From an uncultured Faecalibacterium sp. (GTDB lineage Bacteria; Bacillota; Clostridia; Oscillospirales; Ruminococcaceae), in contig CAKTBG010000006.1 of the NCBI GenBank assembly GCA_934533135.1, positions 1 to 64,000 of the forward strand: a stretch of 64,000 nucleotides of DNA. Reading direction: 5' to 3'. The notes beneath the pieces were generated by a model. It saw nothing but the letters and a program-made list of their open reading frames with translations, did not search any database and was not told where the DNA came from. A program made the translations under genes and the position numbers. Positions 8,286-17,070 of this stretch are shown here, in pieces; position 1 is the first letter of the stretch; every line of letters begins with the position of its first letter.

Positions 8286-8419
8286 TCCAACCTCTCCGTC
8301 ATTGCTTCGCAATGCCACCTCTCCTTGTAGGAGAGGCCTTGGCAATCCCTGCGAAGCGAAATCTCTTTGCCAATGGCTCCCCTACTAGGGGAGCTGGCGC
8401 CGCAGGCGACTGAGAGGGC
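8286..8419. repeat. composite dispersed repeat, modules B plus A, inside phage cassette
   Basis: Module B (CCTCTCCGTCA, a short hairpin, CCACCTCTCC and GGAGAGGC) is followed by module A (GGCTCCCC / GGGGAGC, ACTGAGAGGGC). The stretch is almost the same as 49097-49234. The terminase stop codon lies directly at its edge. It fills the gap between the portal and terminase genes; no gene seen there. Confidence 0.85.
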
Positions 8420-9870
8420 TACACCCGATACACCCTCGCCTTTCCGCTCAGCTCCAGCGGGTCATCCCGCACCGGTGCCGGTGCCGTGTGTGCCGGCGGG
8501 GAGAGCGGATGTTCCATCAGCACATACCGACATTCGTCGTAGATATGGTCTTCCTGCCGGGTGTCGATGTCCTCCACATTGCTTTCGTCGTACACGAGGT
8601 TCGGGATGGTTCGGATAAAGTGTTTGCAGGTGTCGAATGCCTGCAGCATCGGCCTGCCCTCGGCGTCAAACGCCAGCCGGTAGTGGAACTGCATCTTGCC
8701 CGCCAGTCGGGTGTGGTCGCCCGGCTCCCAGTGCAGGAAGTGCGGTGCCCGCTCCATCATGGCCGCGATGCTCTCGCCGCGGCTCTCGTCGAAGATGGCC
8801 GGGTCTGCCACGCCCCGGATGACCCGCCCTTTCAGCAGGGGGTCGTTTTGTTCCGCTTCCCGGATGCGCCGCGCCTGCTCTGCCGGGTCGATCTTCAGCC
8901 CCTCGTTGGGGCGGCCTGTACAGCCGTACAGCTCTTTGATCCGGTAAAGCCGTCCTTCCTCATCCGCCGCATACCATCCCACCGAAAAGGGCTTCGAGAA
9001 TCCGAAGTCGAATCCCCGGTAGATCTTCCAGTGCCGCGGGATGGCAAACGGCTTGATGACATGGGTCCACCGCTGGTCTTCGTAGTGGTTCGGGTCGTTC
9101 CGCCACTCGGTGAACACCTGCCCGCTGAAGCTGTCCCAGCTGCCGTAGAGTAGTGCCTGCTTTTCGGCTTCCGGCAAAGCCGCCAGCCTTGCCAGATACC
9201 CCGGGTCGTTTTCCAGCAGGGCGGCATTGTCAAACACCGTGGAGGGGATGAACACCCGCGCCCGCCGGAAGATCTTGGTCGCGCCGTCCGGCATCTGCAC
9301 CGGATATTCCTCCACGATGGGGGTGCCCGGCGGTGCCGGCGTGATGAAGCGGGCTTTCACCCAGCCATGCCCGACGCCGCCCGGGTTGGTGGTCGCCCTC
9401 AGGTAGACCCGGGTGCCCGGCCCGGTGGGGCGGTTCCGGCTCATCATGTAGCTGTACTCTTCCCACGCGAAGTGGGTCAGCTCGTCAAACCCGATGAAAT
9501 CGAAGGCCTTGCCCTGATAGTTCGTCCGATCCTGCGTGTGCTGCATCGAGCCAAACCAGATCTTCGCCCCGCTGGGGAAGATCCAGACATGGCTCCCGGC
9601 GTTGTACTGCGCCTCCGGGAAGGCTCTGCGGTAATACCGCTGGCTCTTGTCCACAAGGTCGCTCAGCTGCGGGATGGTCTTGCGCAGGATCAGTGCCCGG
9701 TAGTGCGGGATGTGGACCTGCCGCAAAGCCTCGATCACCAGTGCGTCGCTCTTGCCGCCGCCCGCTGCACCGCCGTACAATGCTTCCGGCTCCGGCCGTT
9801 CCAGAAACGCCTTCTGCCGCGGCTGCGGCCGCCAGATCACCGGTGCCCGGATTTCCTGTTCACCTCTCAC
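8419..9870 (-). CDS. phage terminase large subunit
   Basis: 483 aa. The packaging ATPase has a Walker A motif GGAAGGGKS at residues 33-41, and Walker B FIGFDE near residue 130. A C-terminal RNase H-like nuclease begins with YRGFDFGFSKP near residue 290 and continues with GVADPAIFDE. This is the motor that cuts concatemeric DNA and pumps it through the portal. The start is a GTG that overlaps the stop of the upstream gene (GTGA), with AAAGGAG about ten bases before it. The length is usual for the family and the frame is complete. Confidence 0.95.
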   Translation of the reverse strand: MRGEQEIRAPVIWRPQPRQKAFLERPEPEALYGGAAGGGKSDALVIEALRQVHIPHYRALILRKTIPQLSDLVDKSQRYYRRAFPEAQYNAGSHVWIFPSGAKIWFGSMQHTQDRTNYQGKAFDFIGFDELTHFAWEEYSYMMSRNRPTGPGTRVYLRATTNPGGVGHGWVKARFITPAPPGTPIVEEYPVQMPDGATKIFRRARVFIPSTVFDNAALLENDPGYLARLAALPEAEKQALLYGSWDSFSGQVFTEWRNDPNHYEDQRWTHVIKPFAIPRHWKIYRGFDFGFSKPFSVGWYAADEEGRLYRIKELYGCTGRPNEGLKIDPAEQARRIREAEQNDPLLKGRVIRGVADPAIFDESRGESIAAMMERAPHFLHWEPGDHTRLAGKMQFHYRLAFDAEGRPMLQAFDTCKHFIRTIPNLVYDESNVEDIDTRQEDHIYDECRYVLMEHPLSPPAHTAPAPVRDDPLELSGKARVYRV

Positions 9871-10166
9871 GGCTCCGTCTCTCCTTTCTCCAGCGGCAGC
9901 ACCACCACACCGCTGGTCTGTGCTTCGGCATCCCCGCTCTGGGCATTCAGCCGGTCTGCCACGCCCGTCAGATCCTTCAGCACCGCTGTCGCTTCCTTGA
10001 GTCCTTTCATGTCTCCGTCGTGCGTACCCGCTTTCCGGGCCGCCCTCTGCCGGAGATCCAGCTCTTTGACTTCCTGCGCAAGCAGGGTGCTCAGGGTGTC
10101 CGCCGCCTTGTGCAGGCTCGCGATGCTTTTTCCTGCCGCTGGTTTTTTCTGCGCCATTCTCTGCAT
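9867..10166 (-). CDS. small helical protein upstream of terminase, possible small terminase or accessory protein
   Basis: 99 aa. The N-terminus is basic (MQRMAQKKPAAGKS), followed by two amphipathic helices with heptad-like Leu spacing (LHKAADTLSTLLAQEVKELDL) and an acidic, flexible C-terminus. The position directly before terminase large, with a 4-base overlap, is that of a small terminase subunit. I see no clear helix-turn-helix, so that role is only inferred. The ATG at 10166 is chosen because AAAGGA sits six bases upstream; ATG 10157 is an alternative. It is the first gene of the cassette. Confidence 0.65.
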   Translation of the reverse strand: MQRMAQKKPAAGKSIASLHKAADTLSTLLAQEVKELDLRQRAARKAGTHDGDMKGLKEATAVLKDLTGVADRLNAQSGDAEAQTSGVVVLPLEKGETEP

Positions 10167-10196
10167 TTCACATCCTTTCGTTTTGTGCCTGACAAC

Positions 10197-10225
10197 AAGA
10201 TACCACGTTTTGTCGCATTTCGACA
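10197..10225 (-). promoter_or_regulatory. candidate promoter and operator of the phage cassette
   Basis: On the minus strand TGTCGA (10225-10220), 17 bases and TATCTT (10202-10197) form a moderate promoter. The -35 box lies inside the perfect inverted repeat TGTCG-CATTT-CGACA (10211-10225), a plausible repressor site. Both promoter and operator are predictions. Confidence 0.45.
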
Positions 10226-10294
10226 GTGCGTCTTTTTGCAGGCTCAAACAGTATATTTTATTTCAGTTTATTCTATCTGTAATATTTCAGGCCG

Positions 10295-10338
10295 CAAAAA
10301 ATCCCCTGTCTGCGCTTCTTTTCCACAGACAGGGGATC
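10295..10338 (-). terminator. intrinsic terminator of the M16C peptidase gene
   Basis: Stem ATCCCCTGTCTG / CAGACAGGGGAT with a run of T on the minus strand. It separates the host peptidase gene from the phage cassette. The rest of 10167-10386 contains only the candidate promoter and no gene. Confidence 0.85.
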
Positions 10339-10386
10339 CATCGCTTCTTTTTTGACGCAGTGCTTCCGTGCGCCCGCTTCGCCTTT

Positions 10387-13137
10387 TTACAGGGTCTCGA
10401 CCCGGTCAAACAGGCCGTGCGCGGCTTCTACCGCCTCTTTGCTGCCAAATGCCACCCGGACGCCCTTCTGCATCCGTTCCGGCAGATCGGCCGCCTGTGC
10501 CTTGAGGGTGTCGGCATTCACGGCGCAGAGGGCTTTCCGGTCGGCCGCCAGCATTTCGTCGGTGATGCCGCAGAAATACATCCGGTCAAGGTCTTTTGCC
10601 TCGGCGCAGGGCTTGCGCGGCGTGTCCATCTCTGCAACGGTGCCCACGATGAACTCGTTCAAGTCCTTCTCGGTGTATTCCCGCGCAGCCAGCTCTGCCG
10701 GCCCCTTTGCAAAGACCTCGTAGCTCTCGGCCAGATGCGGGTCGCGGTAGGTGTACAGCCCCTCGATCTCGCTCCGAGTCAGCATTCCGGTGCCGTATGC
10801 ACCGCCCACCTCGCGGATGTTGTGCCACAGATACTCGTAGCTCATCACCCGTGCCAGCACCCGGCGGTCGGCCTGCCGCTGCATGGGCCAGACCAGCAGG
10901 TCGTAGTTCACGCCGCCGTCGATGATAAATGCCTCGTTCACCGGTGCGGGCAGGGCTTCGGTGTAGGGGTGTGCCGCGCCGCGGCTCTCGGACGCAAACA
11001 CACTGCCGGGCAGCAGTTCTTTCAGTTTGGCAGCCGCCTCTTCGCTGCCGTGCAGACTGATGGTCAGCTGGGCGTGATCCAGCACCTTGGCGCGCAGGGC
11101 TTCCAATTTCTGCCCCATGGCCTGCCAATCGGCCTTCTCCAGCAGATCGCAGAGGAAGTGATACCCCGTCACGCCGCTGATCCGCTCGCTCAGCGCGTAC
11201 TCCACCGAATAGTGCGCACCGGCACGGATGGCCGCATAGGAGTTGCCGTTCTGGATGAACCGCTGCTCCATGCTCAGCTTCTGCTGGCTCAGCACCCGGG
11301 CAAAGGCCGCCTCCGCCTTGGGGCCGGTCAGCTGCGTCTCATACAGCCACTCCCCGCCCAACTCGATGGCCTTTTCCAGACTCCGCTCCAGCAGGCTCAG
11401 GTTCAGCACCAGCTTGGTATGGCAGGGATTGCCCTCCTGCCGCCCCGTCCACAGAGCCACCGCCGCCCGGCTGTCGCCCAGCCAGGTGCTCCGCAGGGTG
11501 TTCAGTTCCCGGGCTGTGTGCTTTGGCGTATCCAGCTCGTCCAGCACATCGGTCAGCAGATCGAGGTACTGCATCTCTTCCGGGGTCAGGTCTCCGACGT
11601 CGTAATAGAAGTTCAGGTACAGACTGCCCTTGGACGGATGCCGCAGCAGGGCAGCCCCTGCTATGGTCTCCTCGGTGCCTGCCGCACTCTTCTCGCCCTC
11701 GCCAAGGTCGGCGACGGTCAGCGGATGATCCAGTACCAGCTTGCCGTCGGTGCGGATCGATTCTGCCTTCTCCTCCTTCTGGGGCAGGGTCGGCACTTGG
11801 ATCACCTCCACCGGTGCCGCCGCAAACAGATCCCGCAGCAGCGCGTCGAACCAGCCCTTGTGCAGCTTCTCCCGCAGGGAAGCAAACAGCGCATTGGTGT
11901 GGAGCAGCAGAGCCGGGTCGCCGGTGTGCAGCCAGCCGGTGGCCGCGTTGATGGCGTCCAGCACGCCGTCCGGCAGGCTGCCCGGCCGCTCCAGCGAAGC
12001 AAACTCTGCCGCATTCAGGGATGCCAGCAGAAGCTCCTCCGGGATGCCCTCGGCAAGGATCCCGTCCACGGCTTTCCGGACAGCGGCGGCAAACTTTGCC
12101 GCCGAATCCTCGGTCGCGCCGCGCAGCACCAGCTCCAGCGTCGGCTGCAGCGTGCTGTCGTCAAACTCGATGTCGATGTCCGCGCCCAGCTTCTCTTCCA
12201 GCAAGGCCGCTTTCAGGGGCGACTGGTTGTTGCCCAGCAGCGCGTCCAGCAGGATCTCCACGCCAAGCTGCCGCTCCCGATCCGCAAAGGCTCCGGTGTA
12301 CCACGCCAGTGCGCACTGCACCTGATCGGCCTCCGGCTTTTCGGTGTAATACGGGATCTTCACCGCCGCACCCGTCTGCTCGTCCTGCAGCGTCAGGTGC
12401 GGGCGGCTGGTGCCCTTCGGCAGCTTGCTCAGATAGTGCTTGTCGAGGAACGCCAGCTTCTCCGCCATGTTCATCTTGCCGTACAGGGTGATGCAGCAGT
12501 TGTCCGCGCTGTAATGGCGGCGGTACATCCGGACGTACTTCTCATAGGTCAGGGCCGGGATGGACGCCGGGTCGCCGCCCGAGACAAAGCCGTAGGCCGT
12601 ATCCGGGAACATCGTCCGCTCCAGCGCATTCTGCAGCTGGGCGTCGGGCGAGGCCAGCGCGCCCTGCATCTCATTGTAGACCACGCCGCTCACCGTGCCG
12701 TCTGCATCGCGGTGCCAGCCCTCCTGCTCGAACACGCCTCTGTCCACCATGGCCAGCGGGCAGAACACCGCGTTCAGATAGACGTCCAGCAGGTTCATAA
12801 AATCCGTCTCGTTGGGGCTTGCAAAGGGATACACCGTCTTGTCCGGGAAGGTCATTGCGTTCAGGAAGGACGCCATGCTGCTCTTCAGCACCTGCAAAAA
12901 CGGCGACTTGACCGGGTACTTTTCCGACCCTGCCAGCACCGAGTGTTCCAGAATGTGGAACACGCCGGTGTCATCGGCAGGGAAGGTGCCGAATCCGATG
13001 CCGAATGCTTTGTTGCCATCCTCATTTTCCACCAGAAGGATCGTTGCGCCGCTGACGTCGTGGGTCAGCACCGACAGCGTGCCGTGCTGCTCCGGGCAGT
13101 CCTCACGGCGCACAAGAGTATAACCGGGATAATTCAT
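10387..13137 (-). CDS. M16C family zinc metallopeptidase (presequence-protease type)
   Basis: 916 aa, the size expected for the one-chain PreP/insulinase-like M16C peptidases, which degrade peptides inside a closed chamber made by two halves. The inverted zinc motif HILEH is at residues 61-65, and the downstream glutamate region (VVYNEMQGA) is near residue 165. The second half carries the domains that close the chamber. The ATG at 13137 (MNYPGYTL) has AAAGGAG before it; the longer in-frame start at 13227 lies upstream of the -35 box and is not used. No signal peptide, so it is probably cytoplasmic. It is transcribed alone and ends at a strong terminator. Confidence 0.92.
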   Translation of the reverse strand: MNYPGYTLVRREDCPEQHGTLSVLTHDVSGATILLVENEDGNKAFGIGFGTFPADDTGVFHILEHSVLAGSEKYPVKSPFLQVLKSSMASFLNAMTFPDKTVYPFASPNETDFMNLLDVYLNAVFCPLAMVDRGVFEQEGWHRDADGTVSGVVYNEMQGALASPDAQLQNALERTMFPDTAYGFVSGGDPASIPALTYEKYVRMYRRHYSADNCCITLYGKMNMAEKLAFLDKHYLSKLPKGTSRPHLTLQDEQTGAAVKIPYYTEKPEADQVQCALAWYTGAFADRERQLGVEILLDALLGNNQSPLKAALLEEKLGADIDIEFDDSTLQPTLELVLRGATEDSAAKFAAAVRKAVDGILAEGIPEELLLASLNAAEFASLERPGSLPDGVLDAINAATGWLHTGDPALLLHTNALFASLREKLHKGWFDALLRDLFAAAPVEVIQVPTLPQKEEKAESIRTDGKLVLDHPLTVADLGEGEKSAAGTEETIAGAALLRHPSKGSLYLNFYYDVGDLTPEEMQYLDLLTDVLDELDTPKHTARELNTLRSTWLGDSRAAVALWTGRQEGNPCHTKLVLNLSLLERSLEKAIELGGEWLYETQLTGPKAEAAFARVLSQQKLSMEQRFIQNGNSYAAIRAGAHYSVEYALSERISGVTGYHFLCDLLEKADWQAMGQKLEALRAKVLDHAQLTISLHGSEEAAAKLKELLPGSVFASESRGAAHPYTEALPAPVNEAFIIDGGVNYDLLVWPMQRQADRRVLARVMSYEYLWHNIREVGGAYGTGMLTRSEIEGLYTYRDPHLAESYEVFAKGPAELAAREYTEKDLNEFIVGTVAEMDTPRKPCAEAKDLDRMYFCGITDEMLAADRKALCAVNADTLKAQAADLPERMQKGVRVAFGSKEAVEAAHGLFDRVETL

Positions 13138-13177
13138 CGCTTTGCTCTCCTTTGTGTTTTCCGTTTTCGTTGGCTCT

Positions 13178-13206
13178 ATTGTACCATCCCGGTGGGTAAA
13201 AGACAA
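13178..13206 (-). promoter_or_regulatory. promoter of the M16C peptidase gene
   Basis: Minus strand TTGTCT (13206-13201), 17-base spacer and TACAAT (13183-13178), about 40 bases before the start codon. Confidence 0.7.
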
Positions 13207-13263
13207 CCGATCCTTTTTACTGTCCATCGTTGCGTATAAGCGCAGTTTTTTTCAGTATTCCGC

Positions 13264-13292
13264 TTGAAATTTCTCCACTCACGGCCTATAAT
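13264..13292 (+). promoter_or_regulatory. promoter of the AAA/DUF4143 gene
   Basis: TTGAAA (13264-13269), 17-base spacer and TATAAT (13287-13292), a near-consensus sigma-A promoter about 58 bases before the start codon and divergent from the peptidase promoter. Confidence 0.8.
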
Positions 13293-13349
13293 AGTCTTAA
13301 TAAAATCTTCTGCGTTTTTACGCAATTTCTTTCATTAAGGAGGATTTCC

Positions 13350-14606
13350 ATGGAAATTCGTCGTGACCGTTATTTGAACCAACTCATCTGCAAACAGCAC
13401 AATGGACTGATCAAAGTCATCACCGGCCTTCGCCGCTGCGGAAAATCCTATCTGCTTTTTGAATTGTTCCGGAATCATCTTCTCGCTTCCGGCATTGCAC
13501 AAGACCATATCATTGAGATTCCCTTTGATTCGTTTGAAAACAAACCGTTTCGTGACCCGAACGTTCTGTACCCCCACTTAAAGCAGCGTATTTGTGACCA
13601 CGAATCATGGTATTATATCCTGCTGGATGAGGTTCAGCTCCTCGACGACTTCGAGTCCGTTCTGAATAGCCTGCTTCGCATGAAAAATGTTGACATCTAC
13701 GTTACCGGAAGCAACGCCCGGTTTCTCTCCAAAGATGTTATCACGGAATTCCGTGGACGCGGCGACGAGATCCGTATGCACCCTCTGAGCTTTGCAGAAT
13801 TTGTTTCTGCCTATCCGGGAACCAAGCAGGACGCATGGAATGAATACATCCTTTATGGCGGTCTGCCCTTTATCTTTAATTTTCCTACGCCGGATCAAAA
13901 AATTGCTTTTCTGAAATCGCTCTTTGAGGAAACTTATATTTCGGATATCGTCGGCAGACATCATATCCGCAACCGTTCCGAACTGGAAGATCTGCTGAAT
14001 ATCCTTTCCTCCTCCATCGGTTCCCTGACCAATCCCACAAAATTGTCGGCTGCGTTCAAGAGCATCAAGAAAAAAACGATCAGCAACACCACCATCAAGA
14101 ATTATCTCGACTATCTCTGCGATTCTTTCCTTCTCGACAGTGCGGTACGCTACGACGTCAAAGGAAAGAAATACATCGACACTCCTTTAAAATACTACTT
14201 TACAGATCTCGGTCTCCGAAATGCCCGGCTCAATTTCCGCCAGCTCGAAGAGACCCACACAATGGAAAACGTCATTTTCAACGAGTTGAAGATCCGCGGT
14301 TTCAATGTGGATGTCGGTGTTATTACACAATACGGAACCAATGAAAAGGGAAACGGCATCCGCCGCCAGCTGGAAATCGACTTTGTTTGCAATCAAGGTT
14401 CCAAACGGTATTATATCCAGTCCGCTTATGCACTGCCTACAGAAGAAAAAATGGAGCAGGAACAACGTTCTCTGATGCTGACCGGTGACTTCTTCAAAAA
14501 AATCATCATCACCAAAGACACCCCCGCGCCCTACTACAACGCGTCTGGCGTCCTCATTATGAGCATCTACGATTTTCTTCTGAACGAACACAGCCTCGAA
14601 CTATAA
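13350..14606 (+). CDS. AAA family ATPase with DUF4143 domain
   Basis: 418 aa. The N-terminal AAA_14 domain has Walker A GLRRCGKS (residues 26-33) and Walker B YYILLDEVQ near residue 92; the C-terminal DUF4143 part, about 205-380, includes YFTDLGLRN and a PD-D/EXK-like EIDFVCNQ. Proteins of this family are widespread in gut bacteria. Their role is unknown, with toxin, defence and mobile-element links proposed. The start at 13350 has AAGGAGG eight bases upstream. Base composition is clearly more A+T-rich than both neighbours, codon choice uses more AAA/GAA/TTT, and the gene has its own promoter and terminator, all signs of acquisition by transfer. Confidence 0.9.
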   Translation: MEIRRDRYLNQLICKQHNGLIKVITGLRRCGKSYLLFELFRNHLLASGIAQDHIIEIPFDSFENKPFRDPNVLYPHLKQRICDHESWYYILLDEVQLLDDFESVLNSLLRMKNVDIYVTGSNARFLSKDVITEFRGRGDEIRMHPLSFAEFVSAYPGTKQDAWNEYILYGGLPFIFNFPTPDQKIAFLKSLFEETYISDIVGRHHIRNRSELEDLLNILSSSIGSLTNPTKLSAAFKSIKKKTISNTTIKNYLDYLCDSFLLDSAVRYDVKGKKYIDTPLKYYFTDLGLRNARLNFRQLEETHTMENVIFNELKIRGFNVDVGVITQYGTNEKGNGIRRQLEIDFVCNQGSKRYYIQSAYALPTEEKMEQEQRSLMLTGDFFKKIIITKDTPAPYYNASGVLIMSIYDFLLNEHSLEL

Positions 14607-14645
14607 AAATGGCGGTTTGCCGAACCCGACAAACCGCCATTTGTG
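14606..14645. terminator. bidirectional intrinsic terminator
   Basis: Stem AAATGGCGGTTTG / CAAACCGCCATTT between convergent genes. It is flanked by A-rich and T-rich bases and serves the AAA gene (+) and the MFS gene (-). Confidence 0.85.
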
Positions 14646-14652
14646 AACAGGC

Positions 14653-15912
14653 TTACCCCGTAATCACGCCTTTTTTATTGGACACCCGGAACAGAATGAA
14701 GCCCAGAATGAACAGCACGATCAGGGAGCCAACGCCGACATTCACGTTTCCGGTCAGCTGGCTGCCGACGCTGACGATCATGGTGCCAAGGAAGGACGCC
14801 CCTTTGCCGCAGATGTCGAACAGGCCAAAGTATTCGCCCGACTTTTCCGGCGGGATGATCTTGGCAAAGTGGGAGCGGCTCAACGCCTGCACCCCGCCTT
14901 GGAACATTCCCACGATGACCGCCAGCACCCAGAACTGCCACTGCTGGGTCAGGAAGAACGCGAACACCGCAATGCCCGCATAGGCCGCGATGCAGACCGG
15001 GATCAGCGTACTGGACGGATACTTGGAGGACAGCCGCCCGAAGAGCAGTGCCGAGGGGAAGGCCACGATCTGGGTCAGCAGCAACGCCAGCAGCAGGCCG
15101 GTGGTATCCAGCCCCAGTGCCGTGCCGTAGGCCGTCGCCATGTCGATGATGGTGTACACGCCGTCGATGTAGCAGAAGAACGCCAGCAGGAACCAGAACA
15201 CCTGCTTGTCCTTATACAGATTCTTCAGCGTGTGGCCGATGCGGACAAAGCTCTGCAGGATGGCGTATTTTTCCACCTCCACATAGTGGAGCTGTTTGTA
15301 CTGCTTCAGCAGCGGCAGGCTGGTTCCCAGCCACCAGACTGCGGTAAGCAGCAGGGCGATGTTCAACGCCGTCATCTGCGACAGGCCGATGGTTCCTGCA
15401 CCCAGCACCAACGCCAGACAGACCACAAAGGGCACACAGCTGCCGATGTATCCCCACGCATATCCGCGGGCGGACACCTCGTCCATGCGATCCGGCGTCG
15501 TCACATCGCTCAGCATCGAATCGTAAAAGACCAGACTGCCCGAGAAGCCGACCTTTGCAACCACAAAGATCACAAGGAAGGGCAGCCATGTGGCGGCAAA
15601 CCCCATCATGCAGCAGCCCGCCACGCCCACGATCAGGCAGAGCAGGAAGATGGGCTTCTTGAATCCCTTCGTGTCGGCCAGCGTGCCGAGGATCGGGCTG
15701 AGCACCGCCGTGATGATGGTCACCACCGAGCTGGCATAACCCCAGTAAGCCAGATATTCCACCGACGACAGACCGCCAGTTTCCGCCAGCGCATTGAAAA
15801 AGATGGGGATCAACGTCGCCACCATCAGCACAAAGGCCGAATTTCCGACGTCGTACAGGATCCACGAACGTTCCAGCCCGGTCAGCTGAAATTTTTTGCT
15901 TTCTTTCGCCAT
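14653..15912 (-). CDS. MFS transporter of the UMF1/Atg22-like family
   Basis: 419 aa with about 12 hydrophobic membrane segments. The N-terminal SWILYDVGNSAFVLMVAT and the loop after the second segment pair, GTLADTKGFKKP, are typical of the UMF1 (Atg22-like) group of major facilitator proteins. Substrates in bacteria are not established, though amino-acid efflux is known for yeast Atg22. The start ATG has weak Shine-Dalgarno support, but the next gene upstream stops six bases before it. The two genes probably form one transcription unit with the phospholipase-like gene first. Confidence 0.88.
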   Translation of the reverse strand: MAKESKKFQLTGLERSWILYDVGNSAFVLMVATLIPIFFNALAETGGLSSVEYLAYWGYASSVVTIITAVLSPILGTLADTKGFKKPIFLLCLIVGVAGCCMMGFAATWLPFLVIFVVAKVGFSGSLVFYDSMLSDVTTPDRMDEVSARGYAWGYIGSCVPFVVCLALVLGAGTIGLSQMTALNIALLLTAVWWLGTSLPLLKQYKQLHYVEVEKYAILQSFVRIGHTLKNLYKDKQVFWFLLAFFCYIDGVYTIIDMATAYGTALGLDTTGLLLALLLTQIVAFPSALLFGRLSSKYPSSTLIPVCIAAYAGIAVFAFFLTQQWQFWVLAVIVGMFQGGVQALSRSHFAKIIPPEKSGEYFGLFDICGKGASFLGTMIVSVGSQLTGNVNVGVGSLIVLFILGFILFRVSNKKGVITG

Positions 15913-15918
15913 AATTCC

Positions 15919-16716
15919 TCAATTCTCACCAAAGGTGTGCTGATACGCCCTGTCCAGCGGTTTGCCGCTGTCCAGCGCATCTTCATATTCCAGGATCAGC
16001 CGCTCGGCCAGCGGCAGAGCTTTGCCGTACAGCAGATCCAGTTTCCGGTTGCTCACGGTGCAGGCGGGGTTGGGCTTCGGGTTTGCCACCAGCCCGTGCA
16101 GGGTGTCGTACTTGCCCACGACCCGCATCCCGGTCAGCACCACCCAGCGTTTCACCGGGTTGGAGGCCTGCAGCAGCCGGTGTACCGAGAGCATCCCCTG
16201 CATGGCGTCGTAAATTTCCTCCACCGTGAGATCCTTGTAGAAGGGAGCCACCACCTTCGCACGCTCCATGCTGGGGTGGATGTGGCTGGCGGTGAAAAAG
16301 TGCAGCGGGTCGTATCCGTCCCGGCGCATCAGCATATTGTCAAACTCCGTCTCGATCTCGCAGTGGCTCACCCCACTGGAACGGACGTACTGCTCCACAT
16401 AGGGATGGCAGGTGCTGTCCAGCGCAAAGTGGCAGATAAAGCCCAGCACATAGGCCAACGCTGCCCCCCGATCCTCCGCCTTCCGGATAACCTCCCGCGC
16501 CGGTGCAAAGAACACCTCGCCCGGCTCCTCGTGCATGGCATTTCCCAGCTGGCCGACCTTATTCGAGCTGGCCGCGTGGTAGTAAAACAGCAGATCCGGT
16601 CCATGGAGCCCCATATCGTACAATTCCCGATAGGGCGTGATCTGGTTCTGGATCTCGGTCGGCAGATGTTCCAGCACATTGGCTCCGAACCGCCGGTGTG
16701 CATAGGTAGACGGCAT
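15919..16716 (-). CDS. zinc-dependent phospholipase C-like protein
   Basis: 265 aa, all helical, with histidine and aspartate motifs of the zinc-dependent phospholipase C/S1-P1 fold (PF00882-like): YAHRRFG near the start, LHGPDLLFYYH near residue 45 and GFICHFALDSTCHPY near 100, where the His and Asp residues would bind zinc. Members without a signal peptide, like this one, are common in Clostridia, and their substrate is unknown. The ATG at 16716 (MPSTYAHRR) is chosen because GGAGG lies seven bases upstream; ATG 16722 is also possible. It precedes the MFS gene by six bases. Confidence 0.85.
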   Translation of the reverse strand: MPSTYAHRRFGANVLEHLPTEIQNQITPYRELYDMGLHGPDLLFYYHAASSNKVGQLGNAMHEEPGEVFFAPAREVIRKAEDRGAALAYVLGFICHFALDSTCHPYVEQYVRSSGVSHCEIETEFDNMLMRRDGYDPLHFFTASHIHPSMERAKVVAPFYKDLTVEEIYDAMQGMLSVHRLLQASNPVKRWVVLTGMRVVGKYDTLHGLVANPKPNPACTVSNRKLDLLYGKALPLAERLILEYEDALDSGKPLDRAYQHTFGEN

Positions 16717-16821
16717 CTTCATTCCTCCCTCATTTTTTCTCATTCCTAAGAAGTATAACAGAATTTCCCGGCGTCTTCCACCCTTTTGGGTATATTTTCA
16801 GTAAAATATTTGAGATATTGC

Positions 16822-16932
16822 CCTCTCAGTCGCCTTCGGTGGCAGCCATCCTCCTTTTGTCGCTGGCGCGGCATCTCCCTCCGGCCGGAGGGAGTCTTTC
16901 CCAAAGGGGGAGCCACTGGCGAGTCGGGAAAG
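16822..16932. repeat. dispersed repeat, modules A edge plus C
   Basis: Starts with GCCCTCTCAGTCGCC, then has TGTCGC..GCGGCATCTCCC and the palindrome CTCCCTCCGGCCGGAGGGAG, then CAAAGGGGGAGCC. It lies in the 390-base gap between the phospholipase-like gene and gpsA. That gap otherwise holds the hairpin at 16984-17037, another repeat and no gene. Confidence 0.8.
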
Positions 16933-16979
16933 CCCACATCCATTGAGCAAAGTTTTTTATAACGCATATAACGCAAAAT

Positions 16980-17040
16980 ACCGAGCCCTGTTGTCCAGAT
17001 TCACAGACGCGATGCCATGAATCCAGACCGCAGGGCCCGG
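16980..17040 (-). terminator. long imperfect hairpin, probable gpsA terminator
   Basis: On the minus strand, GCCCTGCGGTCTGGATTC pairs with GAATCTGGACAACAGGGC, followed by TCGGTATTTTG. It lies about 70 bases past the gpsA stop, after a dispersed repeat. Confidence 0.55.
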
Positions 17041-17070
17041 CATTTATTGTTTTTCGTAGAAAGTCAACCG

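Noticed and set aside
9367..13239. A 1290-residue open frame on the plus strand
   Set aside because: It lies antisense to the terminase, the small phage gene and the M16C peptidase, has no family motif and a composition rich in Arg/Leu/His/Gln typical of GC-rich antisense frames.
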